Below, one piece after another: positions 62,704 through 64,000 of a stretch of DNA of 64,000 nt. The stretch covers positions 3,023,226 to 3,087,225 of the forward strand of contig CP059069.1 of NCBI GenBank assembly GCA_017798145.1, written 5' to 3'. Source of the stretch: Akkermansiaceae bacterium. Lineage in GTDB: Bacteria; Verrucomicrobiota; Verrucomicrobiia; Verrucomicrobiales; Akkermansiaceae. Under the pieces are notes generated by a model. It ran no database searches, had not been told where the DNA came from, and saw only the letters and a list, made by a program, of their open reading frames with translations. The stretch's first letter is position 1. Each line of letters begins with the position of its first letter. The translations under genes were made by a program, and so were the position numbers.

Positions 62704-63585
62704 ATGGAATGGAAAGGCAGGCAAGGCAGCAGGAACGTTGAGGATGCGCGCGGCAGCTCCGGCGGCGGGGGGATGCGCGGCGGCGGGATGGGTATGGGAT
62801 TGCTCTCCCTCATCGGGCGGAAATTCGGGATCAAGGGAATCCTGATCGCGGGGATCGCTTTCCTGCTGCTGTGGAAAATGGGGATCGTGGATCTCAATAT
62901 GTTGATGGGAGGCAGCCCAGTGGCCTCGTCCCCGGCGCAGATCAGCCCGCAGGAGCAGGAGAGGTTCGAGTTCGCGAAAGTGGTTCTGGCGGACACCGAG
63001 AAGGTCTGGAAAGAGGAGTTTTCCCGGATCGGCAAGACCTACCGCGAGCCGGTGATGCAGGTTTACCGGGAGCGAACACACACCGCCTGCGGGGCCGGAA
63101 GCGCGGAGATGGGCCCCTTCTATTGCCCGGGCGACATGAAGGTTTACATCGACCTCGGATTTTACGACGAGCTCGCAAAGACCTTCCAGGCGCCGGGGGA
63201 TTTCGCCCAGGCGTATGTCATCGCGCACGAAGTGGGGCACCATGTCCAGAAATTGCTGGGATACTCGGAGATGGTCGCCGCGAAACGCGGGCAAGCGGAT
63301 TACAACGAATGGTCCGTGCGGCTGGAACTGCAGGCGGATTTCCTGGCAGGCGTCTGGGCACACCACAACAGCGAATACCTGGAGAAGGGCGACATCGAGG
63401 AGGCGATGCGCGCTGCAAACGCGATCGGCGACGATGCGATCCAGAAAAAGATGCAGGGCCGCGTGGTGCCTCATTCCTTCACCCATGGCACTTCGGAGCA
63501 GCGCATGCGCTGGTTCAACAAGGGGCTGAGGAGCGGGAAGATCGAGGACGGGGACACCTTTTCCATGCCGTATTCCCAGCTATAG
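62704..63585 (+). CDS. Neutral zinc metallopeptidase, YpfJ family
   Basis: A 293-residue membrane-linked metallopeptidase. After a Gly/Arg/Met-rich N-terminus and one helix at about residues 42-60 (IKGILIAGIAFLLLWKMG) comes the YpfJ (DUF1482/neutral zinc metallopeptidase) domain with the zinc motif HEVGHH (near residue 180), ELQADFLAG with a third ligand Glu, and PFYCPGDMKVYIDLGFYDEL. The substrate is unknown. Start ATG giving MEWKGRQGSRNVEDARG, typical of the family (WxGRRxSxNVEDRR); the open frame upstream has no similarity. Confidence 0.9.
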   Translation: MEWKGRQGSRNVEDARGSSGGGGMRGGGMGMGLLSLIGRKFGIKGILIAGIAFLLLWKMGIVDLNMLMGGSPVASSPAQISPQEQERFEFAKVVLADTEKVWKEEFSRIGKTYREPVMQVYRERTHTACGAGSAEMGPFYCPGDMKVYIDLGFYDELAKTFQAPGDFAQAYVIAHEVGHHVQKLLGYSEMVAAKRGQADYNEWSVRLELQADFLAGVWAHHNSEYLEKGDIEEAMRAANAIGDDAIQKKMQGRVVPHSFTHGTSEQRMRWFNKGLRSGKIEDGDTFSMPYSQL

Positions 63586-63639
63586 CGCCATTTCCTTGGT
63601 TGCAGAGTTGGCATCCCTGATGCATGAGGTGGCACGCAC

Positions 63640-64000
63640 ATGTCCGCCACATCCTCCTTCCTGCCACGCCACCTCGGGCCCAACGATGCCGAGACCTCCG
63701 CAATGCTCGAAACCGTTGGGCACGGCACACTCGACGAGCTGATTTCGGAAGCCGTTCCCGGCGGGATCCGCATGGACGGGGCGATGGATCTGCCCGAGCC
63801 GCTTTCCGAGACCGAGGCGCTGGCATGGCTGCGGGCATGGATGGGGCAGAACGCGGTGCTCAAAAGCTTCATCGGCCAGGGGTATCACGGGACAATCACG
63901 CCGGGGGTCATCCAGCGGAACATCCTGGAAAACCCCGGCTGGTACACCGCCTACACGCCCTACCAGGCGGAGATCGCGCAGGGGCGGCTGGAGGCCTTGC
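63640..64000 (+). CDS. gcvP: Glycine dehydrogenase (decarboxylating), 3' partial
   Basis: The first 120 residues of a P-protein of the glycine cleavage system: [18 protein letters not shown], then [45 protein letters not shown], the near-invariant N-terminal segment of the PLP enzyme. The gene runs past the window end, so the active-site lysine is not seen. No glycine riboswitch is evident in the 54-base gap upstream. Start ATG follows GGCACGCAC. Confidence 0.93.
   Translation, partial: MSATSSFLPRHLGPNDAETSAMLETVGHGTLDELISEAVPGGIRMDGAMDLPEPLSETEALAWLRAWMGQNAVLKSFIGQGYHGTITPGVIQRNILENPGWYTAYTPYQAEIAQGRLEAL

Noticed and set aside
63586-63639. Glycine riboswitch upstream of gcvP
   Set aside because: The gap is only 54 bases, too short for a glycine aptamer, and no GGAGA-type core is visible.

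Overview
The window is a 64 kb stretch of a high-GC bacterial chromosome, most likely from the phylum Verrucomicrobiota (order Verrucomicrobiales or close to it). This is inferred from four things: the tRNA-Thr/tuf/tRNA-Trp/secE/nusG/rplKAJL/rpoBC order, which I recall from the PVC superphylum (it also occurs in chlamydiae); start codons preceded by A/C-rich leaders rather than Shine-Dalgarno sequences; a secreted protein ending in the 'FSDDLVNWTPL...RFFRI' type of C-terminal module common in Verrucomicrobia; and lysine/alanine-rich histone H1-like tails. There is no sign of phage, transposons, integrases or CRISPR arrays. It reads as ordinary, densely packed core chromosome with some unusual protein architectures.

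Layout. 1-2192: end of a TMEM14-like membrane protein, tcdA and pdxA. 2318-7794: a tightly overlapping export cassette made of a small cysteine-rich exported protein, an HlyD-type adaptor, a LolD/MacB-type ATPase, two FtsX-like permeases and a cysteine-rich lipoprotein. 7798-10746: a DUF2254 membrane protein, an alpha/beta hydrolase and gmk, the last two overlapping tail to tail. 11095-15245: a two-gene sugar-nucleotide operon, a nucleotidyltransferase followed by an 1108-residue fusion of a GHMP sugar kinase to a UDPGP-type pyrophosphorylase. 15336-22272: a pyroglutamyl-peptidase-like protein, a thioredoxin-like lipoprotein, a SWIM/SNF2 helicase, a LuxR regulator, a secreted protein and a YmdB-like phosphoesterase.

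22476-35740: the main information-processing operon, from tRNA-Thr to rpoC, with hairpins in several gaps, a strong rplL-rpoB hairpin, a candidate internal rpoB promoter and a clear terminator after rpoC. 35777-44090: a P2-type cation ATPase with ldhA upstream, then pyruvate phosphate dikinase carrying basic tails at both ends, then an Xaa-Pro aminopeptidase. 44160-48042: a ThuA-like protein, trpF and tatD (ATGA overlap), a LysM lipoprotein and a thioredoxin-fold protein that has lost half its CXXC motif. 48193-48918: a BlaI-type winged-helix repressor fused to an H1-like Lys/Ala tail, with a tandem 17-bp repeat upstream.

49063-56943: exported proteins (SecD-P1-like, M23 peptidase, a 636-residue unknown, a prepilin-like protein, the Prc protease), yggS, a DUF971 protein and an acidic Ala-rich lipoprotein. 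57046-64000: dnaA, a sodium:solute symporter, a eukaryote-type glycogen branching enzyme, a YpfJ-like zinc metallopeptidase and the start of gcvP.

I see no defence, secondary-metabolite or mobile system. The most original items are the kinase-pyrophosphorylase fusion, the BlaI-H1 fusion with its repeat, the tailed PPDK, the cysteine-rich ABC export cassette, and a family of palindromic intergenic repeats (1241-1305, 7199-7228, 62541-62566).
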